Assembly (NCBI GenBank): GCA_033816765.1
Contig: CM066287.1
Coordinates: 1,054,001-1,118,000, forward strand
DNA length: 64,000 nucleotides
DNA from: Nothopassalora personata
Taxonomy: Eukaryota > Ascomycota > Dothideomycetes > Mycosphaerellales > Mycosphaerellaceae
Direction: 5' to 3'
This document shows positions 44,334 to 55,690 of the stretch, in pieces. A program made the translations under genes and the position numbers. Under the pieces are notes generated by a model, which did not search any database, was not told where the DNA came from, and was given only the letters and a program-made list of their open reading frames with translations. The first letter of the stretch is position 1. Every line of letters starts with the position of its first letter.

Positions 44334-45050
44334 CTATTCCCCTTCTAGTCTAGCTCGTCCCGAGCTTATAAAACAAGGTTTTACCCGTTATCTTCGAGGT
44401 TTATAACGGTTCGTCGTCCTTTTCTTTATTATACCTAAGAAGTTAAGCACTATCCGTCGCGCCGAGTAATCCTAACGAATCGAGTTATTTAGAACCACTA
44501 TAGTACGGGCGTGTTCTAACTGTTAAGAGTCGAAGACGATCTATCGCGTACTCGTAAGCTCCGGGAGATGCGGTGCCTATACTAAGGGGAATAAGAAGGA
44601 TTATAACATTCGGGTTATAAAGGCGGAGTGGTCGAGATTAGAGAAGCAGTATAAACTGCTTCGGGAGCGTAAGGTACGGAATCGCGAAAAGACACGCGAT
44701 CTCCGAGAGAGGGCGCTAGCCCTTTAAAAGGAGATTTAGCACCTATACAAGGAGGAGAGTTGAGCCTAAGGGGAGGACCTCCGGATTTAGAAGGAGATAG
44801 ACCTTCTCGATCGTCGTATAGAGGAGGCGATAGCCGTTAAGGAGGCCGACATCTAGCGCCTAGAGGAGCGCGAGTAATCTACTACTAATCTTTTAGAGGG
44901 CTAGTAGTTCCCTAGCGAGGATCCTCCGTAGTTAGACTCCGGTTCTAGCGCCGCCTTCTTATAGTCTTCTCTCGCCGAGTTAACTACTAGTTTCGATAGA
45001 ACTGTCGTAGGGCCTACGAGCAGTTTATAAGGTTGTCGGTTAGTTCCTAA
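44334..45050 (+). pseudogene. Antisense Zn2Cys6-like/coiled-coil gene remnant of Gypsy-II (copy 2)
   Basis: On the strand opposite to pol, a TATAAAA box (44367-44373) precedes a frame that, read through RIP stops, has six cluster positions starting at codons 44512, 44521, 44542, 44569, 44578 and 44602. Spacing is x2, x6, x8, x2, x7, which fits the Zn(II)2Cys6 consensus. Three codons are still TGT/TGC and three have become TAT. The next about 110 residues are rich in Arg, Glu, Lys and Leu (for example LEKQYKLLRERKVRNREKTR) and should form a coiled coil. A Ser-rich tail follows to about 45050. Introns and exact start unresolved. Confidence 0.62.
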
Positions 45051-45059
45051 GTGTTTTCC

Positions 45060-48000
45060 GAGTTATCGTATCCTTTCCACTTAATAAGGTATCGCTAACC
45101 TCTTTTATCTAGGATCCTTTCGACCTCGAATTTGTTTTCTACTTCCGGTTCGAAGTAGAAGTTCTCTTAGTAAGGTGTTTCGGCGTCTACGGGTTCTAAC
45201 TTAGAGATGTAGAATACTAGATGGATTTCAGCGTCCGGTAGTAGTCGTAGTCGGTAGTTAACTAGTCCTATAACTTTATCGATGAAAAATGGTCCGACCT
45301 TAACGTAATCTAGCTTCTTAGTCTTTCTCCTTATTCTTAGGTTTTTTGTAAGGAGATAGACCTTATCCCCCTCTTTAAGTAGAGGTGCCATTTTTCTTAT
45401 GTCTTACCGTTACCGAGACAGTTTTTATTATACATCTTCGATCGCCTTACGTGCTTCTTTATGCACTTCCGTAAGAGTTTCCGTCGTTACGATCGCTCTT
45501 TCGGCTTATGGGTGGGATCTAGGTGTTCCGAATAGGTTAGGATCTTTACTAAAGTTCGTATAGAATAGTGTCGTTAAAGTTGTCTCTAATTTGTAGTTAT
45601 TTAGTACGATCTGTGCCATTAGTAGTAGTAAAACCTAGTTATCTTATGCGTAGTTAATGTAGTATCGTAGATATTGTTCTAAGGTTTAATTTATTCGTTC
45701 TATTTATCTATCGGTTTCTAGATGATATGCCGTTAATAACTTATGTTTAATTCCGATCGTTCCCATAAGCGTCTTCTAGTAGTTTAATGTAAAGAGTTTA
45801 TCTCTATCCGTTATAAACGCTTAAGGGAATCCGTAGTATCGGATTAGTCTATCTAGTACAAGGTATCCGAGCTGCTCTATAGTATATGTTTCCGATGTAG
45901 GAATAAAGTGTACGTATTTCGTAAGCCTATCGACTATAACTAATATCATGTCGTATGTCTATGTTATAACTCGATCCTTAGATAATAGGAGTTTCGTAAT
46001 AAAGTCTATCGTAACTTCGTCCTATGGTTTCGTTAGTAGTGTCCTAAACTGTAGGTAACCGTATTTCGCGTGTCGTGTAGCTTTGTTTTATTAATAGTGT
46101 ACGCATCGTTTAATGTAGCGTAACACTTTACGTCTTATCTATAGGAATAAGAAGCTGCGCTATATTAGGTCGACCGTCTTTAAAGTTCTAGGATGTCTAT
46201 AAGTCGGCTTATCGTAATGTTGTTGTATACATTCTTCTTCTCGGTCCTTTAGTACTTAGTATTTTCCTTACGATATAGAGAATTGTTCCTCCTTATCGCT
46301 AAGGATTCGTACGATATTACTAAACTCTCTTATGTTAGTACTAAGACTTCCATCGGGGTTCGTCCTTAGTATCTTATGTTATACTAGTTCCTTTCCTTCT
46401 ATATAGTCGCTTCTTCAGCTTAACGCGTTAGCGCGGCTATTCTCTATCCCTAGAGTGTATTTAATTTTAAACTTGTACTGCCCTAGTAGCTCCGACTAGC
46501 GGGCTTGCCTTCGGGTAAGTTCTTTCGTCGTCGTGAAGTACGTAAGATTCTTATAGTCTAAAAGAATCGTTAACTTCGGCAGGCCCTCGACGTACACTCT
46601 CTAATGTTATATAGTAGTAATAATAGCTAGAAGCTCTTTATTATAGATGTCGTAGTTCTGTTCCGCTATAGTTATTTTTCGGGAGTAATAGGCTACTAGG
46701 TGTCTCTACCCGTCGTATGTCTATGTTAGACACGCGCCTATTGCTATATTAGACGTATCGGTCTCGATGTGAACTTCCTTACTACTATCGAATAGTCGAA
46801 GCGTAGGGGCTAAAGCGCATTATTCCTTAAGTTTCTTAAACGCTTCAATTTGTTCCTTTCCCCATTTCTAGGTAACGTCTTTTCTCGTAAGTATCGTTAT
46901 TAGTGCCGCTGTCTTTACGTAGTCCTTAATGAATTTCCGGTTATAATTCGCTAGTCTAAGGAATGATTGTACGTCCTTAACTGTTTTTAGTTCTAGCTAT
47001 TCTCTAATTGACTATATCTTCGTAGGGTCGATCGTTATCCCTATAGTACTAATAATAAAGCCTAAGAATTTAACTTCTTTCTTATAGAATTCGCATTTCT
47101 CTAGTACCGTCTTAAATCCTAAACGCGTAAGTCGTTCGAATACGTCCTAGACTTACTTTATATAATTCTAAAGGGATCCTTTCGTTTAGACTAATATATC
47201 GTCTATGTAAGCGATAACGTATACATCGAGTAGGTCTCTAAGTGTCTCGTTAATAAGGTCCTAATAGGATGCGGGTGCGTTAGTTAGTCCTATTAGCATA
47301 ACTAAGAATTCGTAGAGTCCGTATCTTATTCTAAAAGCGGTTTTCCATTCTTCTCCTTCTACTATCCGTATAGCGTAGAAGGCATCTCGTAGGTTAATCT
47401 TCGTGTACTAGTCTAATCCGGTTAATCTATCTTATACTTCTTCGATGTTAGGTAGCGGGTATCGGTTCTTAATCGTAATCTCGTTCAACTTCCTATAGTC
47501 TTATACGAGTCGTAACTTCCCGTTTGCTTTTAGAACGAACATGTATAGAGTTCCTACACTTAAGGTAGATCTTCTTATCTATCCTTTAGCTAGCTTCTCC
47601 TTTAGCTATTCTCGTAGGGTCTATAGCTCTTTCTTAGACATTTAATATAGGGGTCCCTATAGAGGCTCTTTCCCTAGCTATATATTTATCTTATGATCCT
47701 ATAGTTAGTGCTTAGGTAAGGCGTCCTTACCTCTTTCCTCTTTAAAGAGTCGCTACTACTTACGATACTCCTTAGGAATACTTAACTCTAAGATGTTAGT
47801 ATCCTTCGATAGTACGTTACTTCTATCACTTTTAGTAACTTCGTAACCCGGCGGCCCTACGCTAGTGTCTATTCCGGTCGAGGTTAGTTCTTCCTTTATT
47901 CCTCTAGTCGGCGTAAGCTATATCCTATTTAGCTATCTCTTTACCTTATCTACTAGCGAACGCTACCGCTACGTAGGCTAAATGTCGATAACGTAGTCGC

Positions 48001-48360
48001 ATTCCCTAAATGTAAGTACTCCCCTTCTCTAGTCGATTACTAGGTTATACTTTCTTAACTAAGGCATACCTAGTACGATGTTATAACTAGCTATATTAGT
48101 AACATCTAAGGTAATCTCCTCGTAGTACCGTTAGATAGCAAGTAGTAGCGATATCGTCTCGCGCTCTACGCTAGGTAAGGATAATCCGTCTACCGCGATT
48201 AATTTATAACCCTCTTTCTTCTTATAGGTAGCGATCCTATTTCTTATAATAAACGATTCGGAGGTAAAGTTCCTGCTCGCTCCGGAATCTATTATAGCAT
48301 CTATCTTATGCCCGTTAACGATAATCTTAGTTCGAAACACTATTATCGTTAGTAATGCTT
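45060..48360 (-). pseudogene. Gypsy-II pol, RIPed
   Basis: On the minus strand: aspartic protease (open piece 48340-48131, with IIDSGAS), RT (about 47700-47050, including a YIDD-equivalent near 47200), RNase H (about 46980-46400), integrase (about 46330-45420), an open GPF/Y-type piece (45391-45167, GDKVYLLTKNLRIRRKTKK) and a chromodomain (about 45165-45065, with IKWKGYDN). Few frames longer than 60 codons survive. Confidence 0.85.
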
Positions 48361-49239
48361 AAGCCTTTTCTATATTGCATAACTCCCTTCGGTCGCTTAT
48401 TCCTAGGGAGTTAATCCTTTTCCCTATTTATATATAGAACGTCGTACTTCGTGTCTCGAGGCCTCCGCTTAAACCTAGCGCGAGCCTTTCTATGTCTATA
48501 CCTGTACTCGGTAACGTTCCTAGATCTTCTACGTTTCTAAGTAGAGTACGCGTGCATGTTACACTACGTTACGTAATTCGTTTAATACGAATGTTCCTAA
48601 CGGTATAAGGTATCCGGTACCTATTATTCTACTTCCTATCGGTAGTCGCTCCATAATAGCAGTAGCTAGGTTTTTAGTTGTCTTTATAAGTAGGTATCCC
48701 TAGGCTATCTACCGTAGGGTGTCGAGTGTCTTATCGAACTTAGTAGGGTGTAGCATTCGTCGTCCGCCTATCCTAGGTAGGAATTCTTCGTACCTTCGTT
48801 ATAGGTAAATTATTATATCGTAGAGCCTTTTCAGTACGCCTACGGTAAAGGTCATTTGTTTGTTATCGTCGTTAGCGTCGCTCTCTTCTCCTTCGGAGGA
48901 ATCTTCTTCGCTTAATTCTTCCGGGTCCTAGTCTTCCTTGATAGTATCTAGCCCGGTAGTTTCTTAACTTTCTTCCTATAGTTCTAGTAACTACGATCCG
49001 TTCTATCCTAGGTCCTGATTTTCTTTATCGCTTCTATCTTCGTCGAAGTAGGATTCGTCGATATCTACTTCCTAGAGCGTAGCGTCCTACCTATACGTCG
49101 CTCCTAGGGTTCCTCGCGGTTACTAAGGCTAATACCCTACGCCTAATTTCGCGGCGTAGTGAACTTAACACGAGTCTTAGTAATAGAATTGCTAATGAAG
49201 GCTTCTATAACTATTTCGAGATTCGGATTCGGTCTCGTA

Positions 49240-50400
49240 GTCGACTCTTCGTGTTATTATGTTAAACTGTCGTAGTTAGTTCTTCGCATTAAATGGAATG
49301 ACTACTATTTACTACCTATAGTATCCTCCTCGTCCTTCTAAGGGGTCTAGGAGAGGCGTCGTACTTCTATTACTAGCTCTCTCCCCTACTCTCCGAGTAT
49401 AGTCGGTATCTCCTCGAGATCTAACGCTACTCTTAGATTTACTAGTTCGGGGTTGTATTATGTTAAACTGTTCGCGGCGTACTATATTCTTACCGCGGCA
49501 GTCCCTTACTAGGTAGCTAGGTTTACTACATCCGTAGTAAGTTCGTGTTTCTTTCGAACTCCGGGATGCTCTGTTCCCGTTACTGTTCCTAATCTTACGA
49601 CCTTTCTTAGTAACGTCGAGCTCCATTAGCTATAGTCCGTAGTAGGGCTTGTCCTTAGGCTTGTTATTATAGTTGTCGTTAAAGCCTCTATTTCGATTAT
49701 CGTAGCCTAGAGTGTATCCAGCCGTCCTAGATACCTTAGAGTCGTATCGTCGTTCTATAGCTCTCTCGTAGAGCTTATCGTTAAGATTAATCGTAACTTG
49801 GACTAGATTGCCTAAGCTATCGATCTTCCGACCGTCCCTTATTAACTCGTCCTTAACATGCTCCTTTAGTCCTCTTCGGTATATAACTTAAAGTGCTTCG
49901 TCGTCCCAATCGGTAAGTTACGCGTATTCCTAGAATTTAGTAGCATATTCGGTAGTAGATGTCTTCTAGGTTAAGTGCTAGATGACACGAACGGTAGTAG
50001 TAATCTCGTCAGAGACACTAAAGACGCTCTTTATAGCATACTTAAGATAGTTATAAGACTTAAAGACTCCGTTAGCATTGTCTTCTCCGTTACTGTCTAG
50101 GTACTTCCTAAGGAATGGTTTAACCTAATGCTGTGCTCGTCCTCTTAAGAAGGTAGTAGTAAAGATAGACTTAAGGTTCTTAGGCATAGAGTTAAATAAG
50201 AAGTATATGTCTATCTAAGAGACCTAAGTGTCGAACTTGTCTCGGTCGCCATAGTAGTATTCTAGCTTACTAACCTTAAGGGTGTCGTTGCCTATATAAG
50301 TAGCTAAGGCATTAATAGCATCGTTCGCGGTCTAAGGTCGTCGGGCTCTACTTACTTTACTAGGGGCGGGTATTCCCCGTTTACTCTATCGGTCTCCTAT
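49240..50400 (-). pseudogene. Gypsy-II gag, RIPed
   Basis: The open piece 49626-49312 contains a zinc knuckle remnant (YYGCSKPSYLVRDC) preceded by a basic run. The capsid-like part lies at about 49700-50330. It aligns with 54120-55150 on the plus strand, which retains CSKEGYIVRDC. Confidence 0.8.
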
Positions 50401-50419
50401 CGTAGAGGGCGTTTAAAGC

Positions 50420-50903
50420 TATTAGGTTTAGTATAACCTAATAATATCATAAGATTAGAAGACTAAGCTCAATCGGGTTTTGTCTCGTAGCCGATAGAAG
50501 GTAAGGGAGAGTAATAAAGTAGTAGCTATCTTAGTCTACAAGACTTAAGAAGTAATAAGGTAGAGGTTAGGTTATAGTATATTCTAAACAGTAATATTAA
50601 ACAGTGAGTTAAACGCCATTATCTATAAAGGAGAATGTCGTTCCTAAATATATACGTTTCTCCTTAGGCGCTCTCCTATACTCTCTTATGCCCTCCACTA
50701 CCTTTCCTAATAGGTGAGAGATCTATAGAGAGTACTAGGGAGCTCGCTCGTCGCGCTCTCGCGTACTCTCTCGCGTTCTTCGCTGTCTTAGCCGAAATCT
50801 TAGAGAGCCGTAGAGAGTACTCGGGAGCGCTTCTACGGGAGCGCCCGCTAGCTATAAGACCGGATTAGTTAGCTATGCCCTTCCTATCGGTCATTCCGTA
50901 ATA
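50420..50903 (-). repeat. 5' LTR of Gypsy-II (484 bp)
   Basis: On the plus strand it begins TATTAGGTTT and ends ATTCCGTAATA, where ACA has become ATA. It is followed by the duplication ACCGC. Confidence 0.93.
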
Positions 50904-53238
50904 ACCGCGCGTACGGCTCGCACGTACTCCTTACGCGTTACGCTATAGATAAGGATGTTATCTAGGTAGACTACGTAGATGTTATCTACTAACCTAGTAA
51001 GGGCCTTATTAATGTACCCCTAAAAGGTAGCTAGTGCGTTAGTTAACCTAAAAGGCATAACTAAGTACTCGTACTAACCGTATCGCGTACGAAACGTAGT
51101 CTTCTACTCGTCTCCTCGCTTAATAGGAATACGGTAGTAGGTATCCTATAGGTCGATTATAGTAAAGAGCCTAGCGCCCTATAGCCTATCTAAGGTCTTA
51201 CTAATTAGGGGCAGTAGGTACCGGTTCTTTACTATATTCTCATTTAGGCCTCTATAATCTACATAGAGCCTAAGAGTGCTATTCTTCTTTAGCACGAATA
51301 GGATAGGCGTACCCGCCTCGCTTACGGATCGCCTAATCTACCCCTTCTCTATTGCTTACGTAAGGTACTCCTTTAAGGCTTCTAGCTTAGTTAAGGACTA
51401 GTAGTATAGTAGCTTAAAAGGGGGTTTATTTCCTTTAACGAGATTAATCGCATACTTAACCCCGTCGGGCATCTTACGCTTCGCCTACTTATTAGGTACG
51501 TATATATCTCGGAAGTCTATAAATTCTTTAGGCTACGAGGGGCCCTCTCCTTCGGGTACTACTATAGTAATAGCCCGAATACTTATCGCATAAACCTGCT
51601 TTAAGCTCTCGAGATCCTTAAGGAACTCGCGTGCGTTACGCTACTAAATCGTAGGCGTCTCTATACCGTAGTACTACTAGTTATCCTTATCGGCCTTTAC
51701 TATCCGATTACGATACCGCTAGGGTCTACCTAAAATAACTAACGGCCTACCTATAGGCGCTATATAGTAGATAGCGTCGCTTACGCGCTCTACTCCTACA
51801 TCGTTAGCTAGTCGCACGCGAACCGTATAGGCGCCGTAGTAATGCCCCTAGTCCTACGCGTACGACTCTAGATTTAGAAGCTTTACACTACTAATAGGCT
51901 ACATCTAGTATCGGAGTACATACTCGTACGACACTAAGCTTAAATCTATACCGTCATTTAGAAGAAACGTAGCCTCGCGAAAGCCCTTACGCGTCTCGAC
52001 GGCGCCTCGTAAGTAACGCGCTAGACTTATATCGACTTACCTTAAGGGGTCTATATAGAAACTCGGACTTAGGAGCGACCCTTATCTAGTCCTCTACCTT
52101 TTCCCTATTCGCCCTTCTTAGTTAAAGCCTCGATAGTTTCTAACCTACGAACCGCTTACGCGTCGCGGTCTTTCTATAGGTATCTATTCCGGTACTCCGT
52201 CTTATAGTAACCCTTCCTACCGTAGCCGTAGTACTCTACTTTCGACTTCTAGCTAGTTAAGGACGAGCTACCGGCGTCTCGCTACTAACTCGTACCCGAG
52301 GCGCCCGGTACTTAACTCTACTTCTATTACTTTAGGCGATCAGCCCGCTTATGTACGCCCTTAGCTTTACGCTTACGACGTATATACTACCCGCGGTCGT
52401 GCTCTCCGCTACTACCTCGGCGCTCGGTACTTTCGATACGCGAGGCTAGGACTACTAGGTCTTCCCTAGTCGTAGGGATATTATAGTAGCTAACGATAGC
52501 GGACCGTAAGCGAGGCGTAAGCTTCGCTAGTAGGTGCTATATACGTTACGCTTCCGAGTAGTTACCTAACTAGTCCTCTATAATATCTAGCTTAGTCGCG
52601 AACTGCCGCGCTATCTAGTTATCCTTCTATCTCGTAACCTCGTACTCTAACATAACGTTAAGTACGCGATTTATAAGATCGCCGTATACGTCTTAGTAGA
52701 ACTCCTTAAAGTCCTAGTATATATACCCTACGAGGTTAACGGCGCTATAGTTAGTATACTATCGCTCGCTTACCTCTCCGCTAAGGTACATAACCCTATA
52801 TAGGACCTTTAATTCGTCTATCGCGTATATAGTACCTAAGAGGGCGAAGATAAGTAAGAGCTCCCGAAGGAATACCCTTACCTTCCTTATCGAATCCCCT
52901 CTAAAAGGCGTCGGCTCTTTTAGACGCGGTCGCGTCGCATACGCTACGGCCGCGCCTCGCACTATAATATTATCGTTAGTAGTTATAGAGATAGAGGTAG
53001 GGGTTATAGTAGGGAGGTAATCTTCTCTCCTCCCTCCTATACGCTCTAGAGGCGGTACGCTTATAGCGCGTAAGATCTCTAGCCGCTCGATCTCCCGCTA
53101 TATCTCTTACTCTTTAATCTTAGCCCGTAAGGCCTCTCTTCTCGTAACTAAGGCTACACGACGCGCCTACTACTATACTCTAGGGCTTAGGGGCGGCGTA
53201 GGCGACTCGCCGTCGTGTACGTCGCGATCGGGCTCTAT
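50904..53238 (-). pseudogene. RIPed Gypsy-I gag, protease and N-terminal RT
   Basis: The position equivalent to the ATG of the intact gag is ATA (53238-53236). Gag has one open piece (52962-52759, containing LKEPTPFRGDSIRK). The zinc knuckle region is near 52200-52245, a single copy of the 99-bp unit lies at about 52020-52095, and the protease has a Gly in its active-site loop near 51965. The RT runs to 50909 and includes the segment of about 56 bp that the intact element has lost. This copy is therefore the better guide to the ancestral structure. Confidence 0.85.
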
Positions 53239-53275
53239 AGCGTGTATAGATTGTAACGAAGGGAAGCTTTAGAAC

Positions 53276-53473
53276 TGTAAGGGCCGTAAGGCTATAAGGG
53301 GATGTCGCAATATATAGCACGCCTACGATCTTCTAATCGTAGATAAACTAAAGCTTACTTTCTTCTATCGACGCTATACGCGTCTCCTAGTGTACGTATA
53401 CGCGTTACGTGCGGCATACTAAGCCGGGCATAGCCGTATTATATGTAAGGGTTAGCTATAGGCTACCCTTACA
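53276..53473 (-). repeat. 5' LTR of the RIPed Gypsy-I copy (198 bp)
   Basis: It reads TGTAAGGGCC on the left and GGCTACCCTTACA on the right, so the ends are an 8-bp inverted repeat. The right flank TTAATGCTATC belongs to an element X fragment and does not repeat the flank of the LTR at 33584. Confidence 0.88.
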
Positions 53474-53674
53474 TTAATGCTATCTACGTTAATCGAGTTT
53501 CTAAACTTAACGCTATAGTACCGCTTGTTATAGGTATAGTTAGCGCGCTTAATCCGGAGGGCCTCGTCTTCTTATAGGATCTAATCCTTAAAGACTAATA
53601 TATCCCTAATTATAGCCGAAGGTAACATAGTAAGTATCGGATTACTATTCTTAGTTAAGGCCGGAGTAGATCGT
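53474..53674 (-). mobile_element. Fragment of element X
   Basis: It matches 62053-62245 of the right arm (same orientation there) and, inverted, about 30555-30700 of the left arm. It has its own pattern of point mutations, for example AACGC where the arms have AATGC, so it is an independently mutated copy. Cut by the Gypsy-I LTR on the left and a Gypsy-II LTR on the right. Confidence 0.8.
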
Positions 53675-54081
53675 TATTACGGTCTAAGCGCGATGGGCCT
53701 AAGGCTCCCCCGCACTAGTACGTAACGACATTAGGATCCGTGTCTCGTAACATAGATCCCCTATATAGAGGATCTACCGCTCTCTTAATAGATACTATAG
53801 ACCCTTTAGATCTATAGGATCTGTAGGTAGACACTATAGATCTAGATAATGTATTCCTTATATTTAGGAACGCTAAGAACCCTTATAGTTTCGAGGCGTT
53901 CAACTTACTGTTTAATCTTACTGTTTAGAATATAACCTTACCTAACCGCTACCTTGCTACTACTTTATACTACTCTCCCTCCTACTCCTACTCGACGAGA
54001 ATAAATCTCGATCGAACGAAGGTCACCTAACTTATTAGTTAACTTAGTAAGATTACAGGTTTAACTAAACCTAATAGCTTT
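53675..54081 (+). repeat. 5' LTR of a third Gypsy-II copy (about 407 bp)
   Basis: It begins TATTACGG (from TGTTACGG) and ends AAACCTAATA, directly before GCTTTAAACGCC, the same leader sequence found inside the LTR at 50420. It shares a block with the LTR at 24590-24999. Direct repeats of TATAGATC/AGATCTATAG occur around 53790-53850. Confidence 0.7.
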
Positions 54082-55151
54082 AAACGCCCTCTAGAATGGG
54101 AGATCGATAGAGTACTAGGGGAACACCCGCCCCTAGTGAAGTAGATAGAGGTACCCGACTACGGACCGCGAACGATGCTATTAATGCCTTAGCTACTTAC
54201 GTAGGTAATGAATCCCTTAAGGTTAGTAAGCTAGAGTTCTACTATAGCGATCGAGATAAGTTCGACACTTAGGTTACTTAGATAGACACGTACTTCTTAT
54301 TTAACTCTATAGCTAAGAACCTTAAGCCTATCTTCGCTACTACCTTCTTAAGAGGACGAGCATAGTATTAGGTTAAACCCTTCCTAAGAACCTACTTAGA
54401 TAGCAACGGTACCGACAACGCTAACGGAATCTTTACGTCTTATAACTATCTTAAGAATGCTATAAAGAGCGTCTTTAGGATCTCTAACGAGGTCGCTACT
54501 ACCGTTCGTGTTATATAACACTTAACTTAAAAGACGTCTACTACCGAGTATGCTACTAAATTCTAGGAATACGCTTAACTTACCGATTAGGACGATAAGG
54601 CCCTACAAGTTATGTACCGACGTAGCTTAAAGGAAAACGTTAAGGACGAGTTAATGCGGGATAGTCGAAGAATCGATAACTTAGGTAACCTTATTAGAGT
54701 TACGATTAATCTTAACGACAAGCTCTACGAGAGAGCTATAGAACGACGATACGACTCTAAGGTATCCGGAAAGGCCGGATTTACACTAGACTACGACAAT
54801 CGTAATAGGGACTATAATAGCTTTAATAATAACAAGCCTAGCCACGAGCTATACTATAGACTACAGCCTATAGAACTCGACGTTACCGAGAAAGGTCGCA
54901 AGATCGGAAGTAAGAACAGGGGCAAGAAAGGGCCTAAGAGTTCGAAAGGAAGCTTTACTTACTATAATTGTAGTAAGGAAGGCTACATAGTAAGGGACTG
55001 CTACGGTAAGAGAAATATAGTGCGCCGTAAGTAGTTTAACATAATGCAACAAGGAACTAGTAAACTCGAGAGCAGTGTTAGACCACTAGGAGGTACTAAC
55101 TATACTCGAGGAGTAGAGGAGAGAGTTAGTAACGGAAGTAACATACCTCTC
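54082..55151 (+). pseudogene. Gypsy-II gag (third copy), truncated
   Basis: Leader and gag on the plus strand. The open frame 54612-55034 (140 codons) covers the C-terminal capsid and a zinc knuckle remnant, TYYNCSKEGYIVRDC. Homology to the gag at 49240-50400 stops abruptly at about 55151, where the SINE-like sequence starts. RIP is present but milder than in the pol regions. Confidence 0.8.
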
Positions 55152-55690
55152 CGAACAACGAAGGCGCTGTCTACCTGTCGTCCCGGCAAACCACGTAAAC
55201 TGCCGGCTGGAACCAAGAGAGGCGTTTAGGGGCGCAAACCACGTATACTGCACGGCTGGAACCAAGAGAGGCCGAGGGGGGGACGACAGCGAGGCCACTG
55301 CGACCGAGGAGCTACACTCGAGACCGGAGAACGCGACTGGATTGAAACAGAGGCAACGGGTGTTTCTTGGGATTTTGCTCGGTGCGTACGGGTACGGCCG
55401 GCTTGGCTTTTTAAAACAAGAACGAGACACGGGCGCAAAACTTGTCTCGCCCGGGGCAAGGCGACAAACCGCAATTCTCGACAAGACACGACTACCGGGT
55501 ACGCGCGTACTACGCCGCAATATATTCGATTTACGGTTCGAATAGCGAGCGTTGCTCGCATCTTTTAAGGAGTTTTTACGTCCGGGGTACGACGGGGCTT
55601 TTCTCCTTCTCTCAAATTTTGGTCTCGTTCTCGAGACCCGTGTTGCATAGTCTTTGACTCAAATAGCACGTTAATGGAATAATCAATCAA
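55152..55690 (+). mobile_element. SINE-like retroposon, copy 2 (5'-truncated)
   Basis: It is nearly identical to the reverse complement of 29032-29575, with a 1-bp indel in an A/T run and few base changes. It lacks the first about 200 bp of copy 1, so it is 5'-truncated, and ends (TCAA)2. No target duplication: the left flank is Gypsy-II gag and the right flank is Copia, so this copy sits at a rearrangement junction. Short ORFs on both strands mirror those of copy 1 and look non-coding. Confidence 0.75.

Larger units (their letters stand above)
43850..50903 (-). mobile_element. Gypsy-II (Ty3/Gypsy chromovirus), complete, RIPed
   Basis: It is 7,054 bp with two 484-bp LTRs and the target duplication ACCGC (43845-43849 and 50904-50908). 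It interrupts the RT region of the RIPed Gypsy-I. From right to left on the minus strand: 5' LTR, gag, protease, RT, RNase H, integrase, chromodomain, antisense gene region, 3' LTR. Confidence 0.95.
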
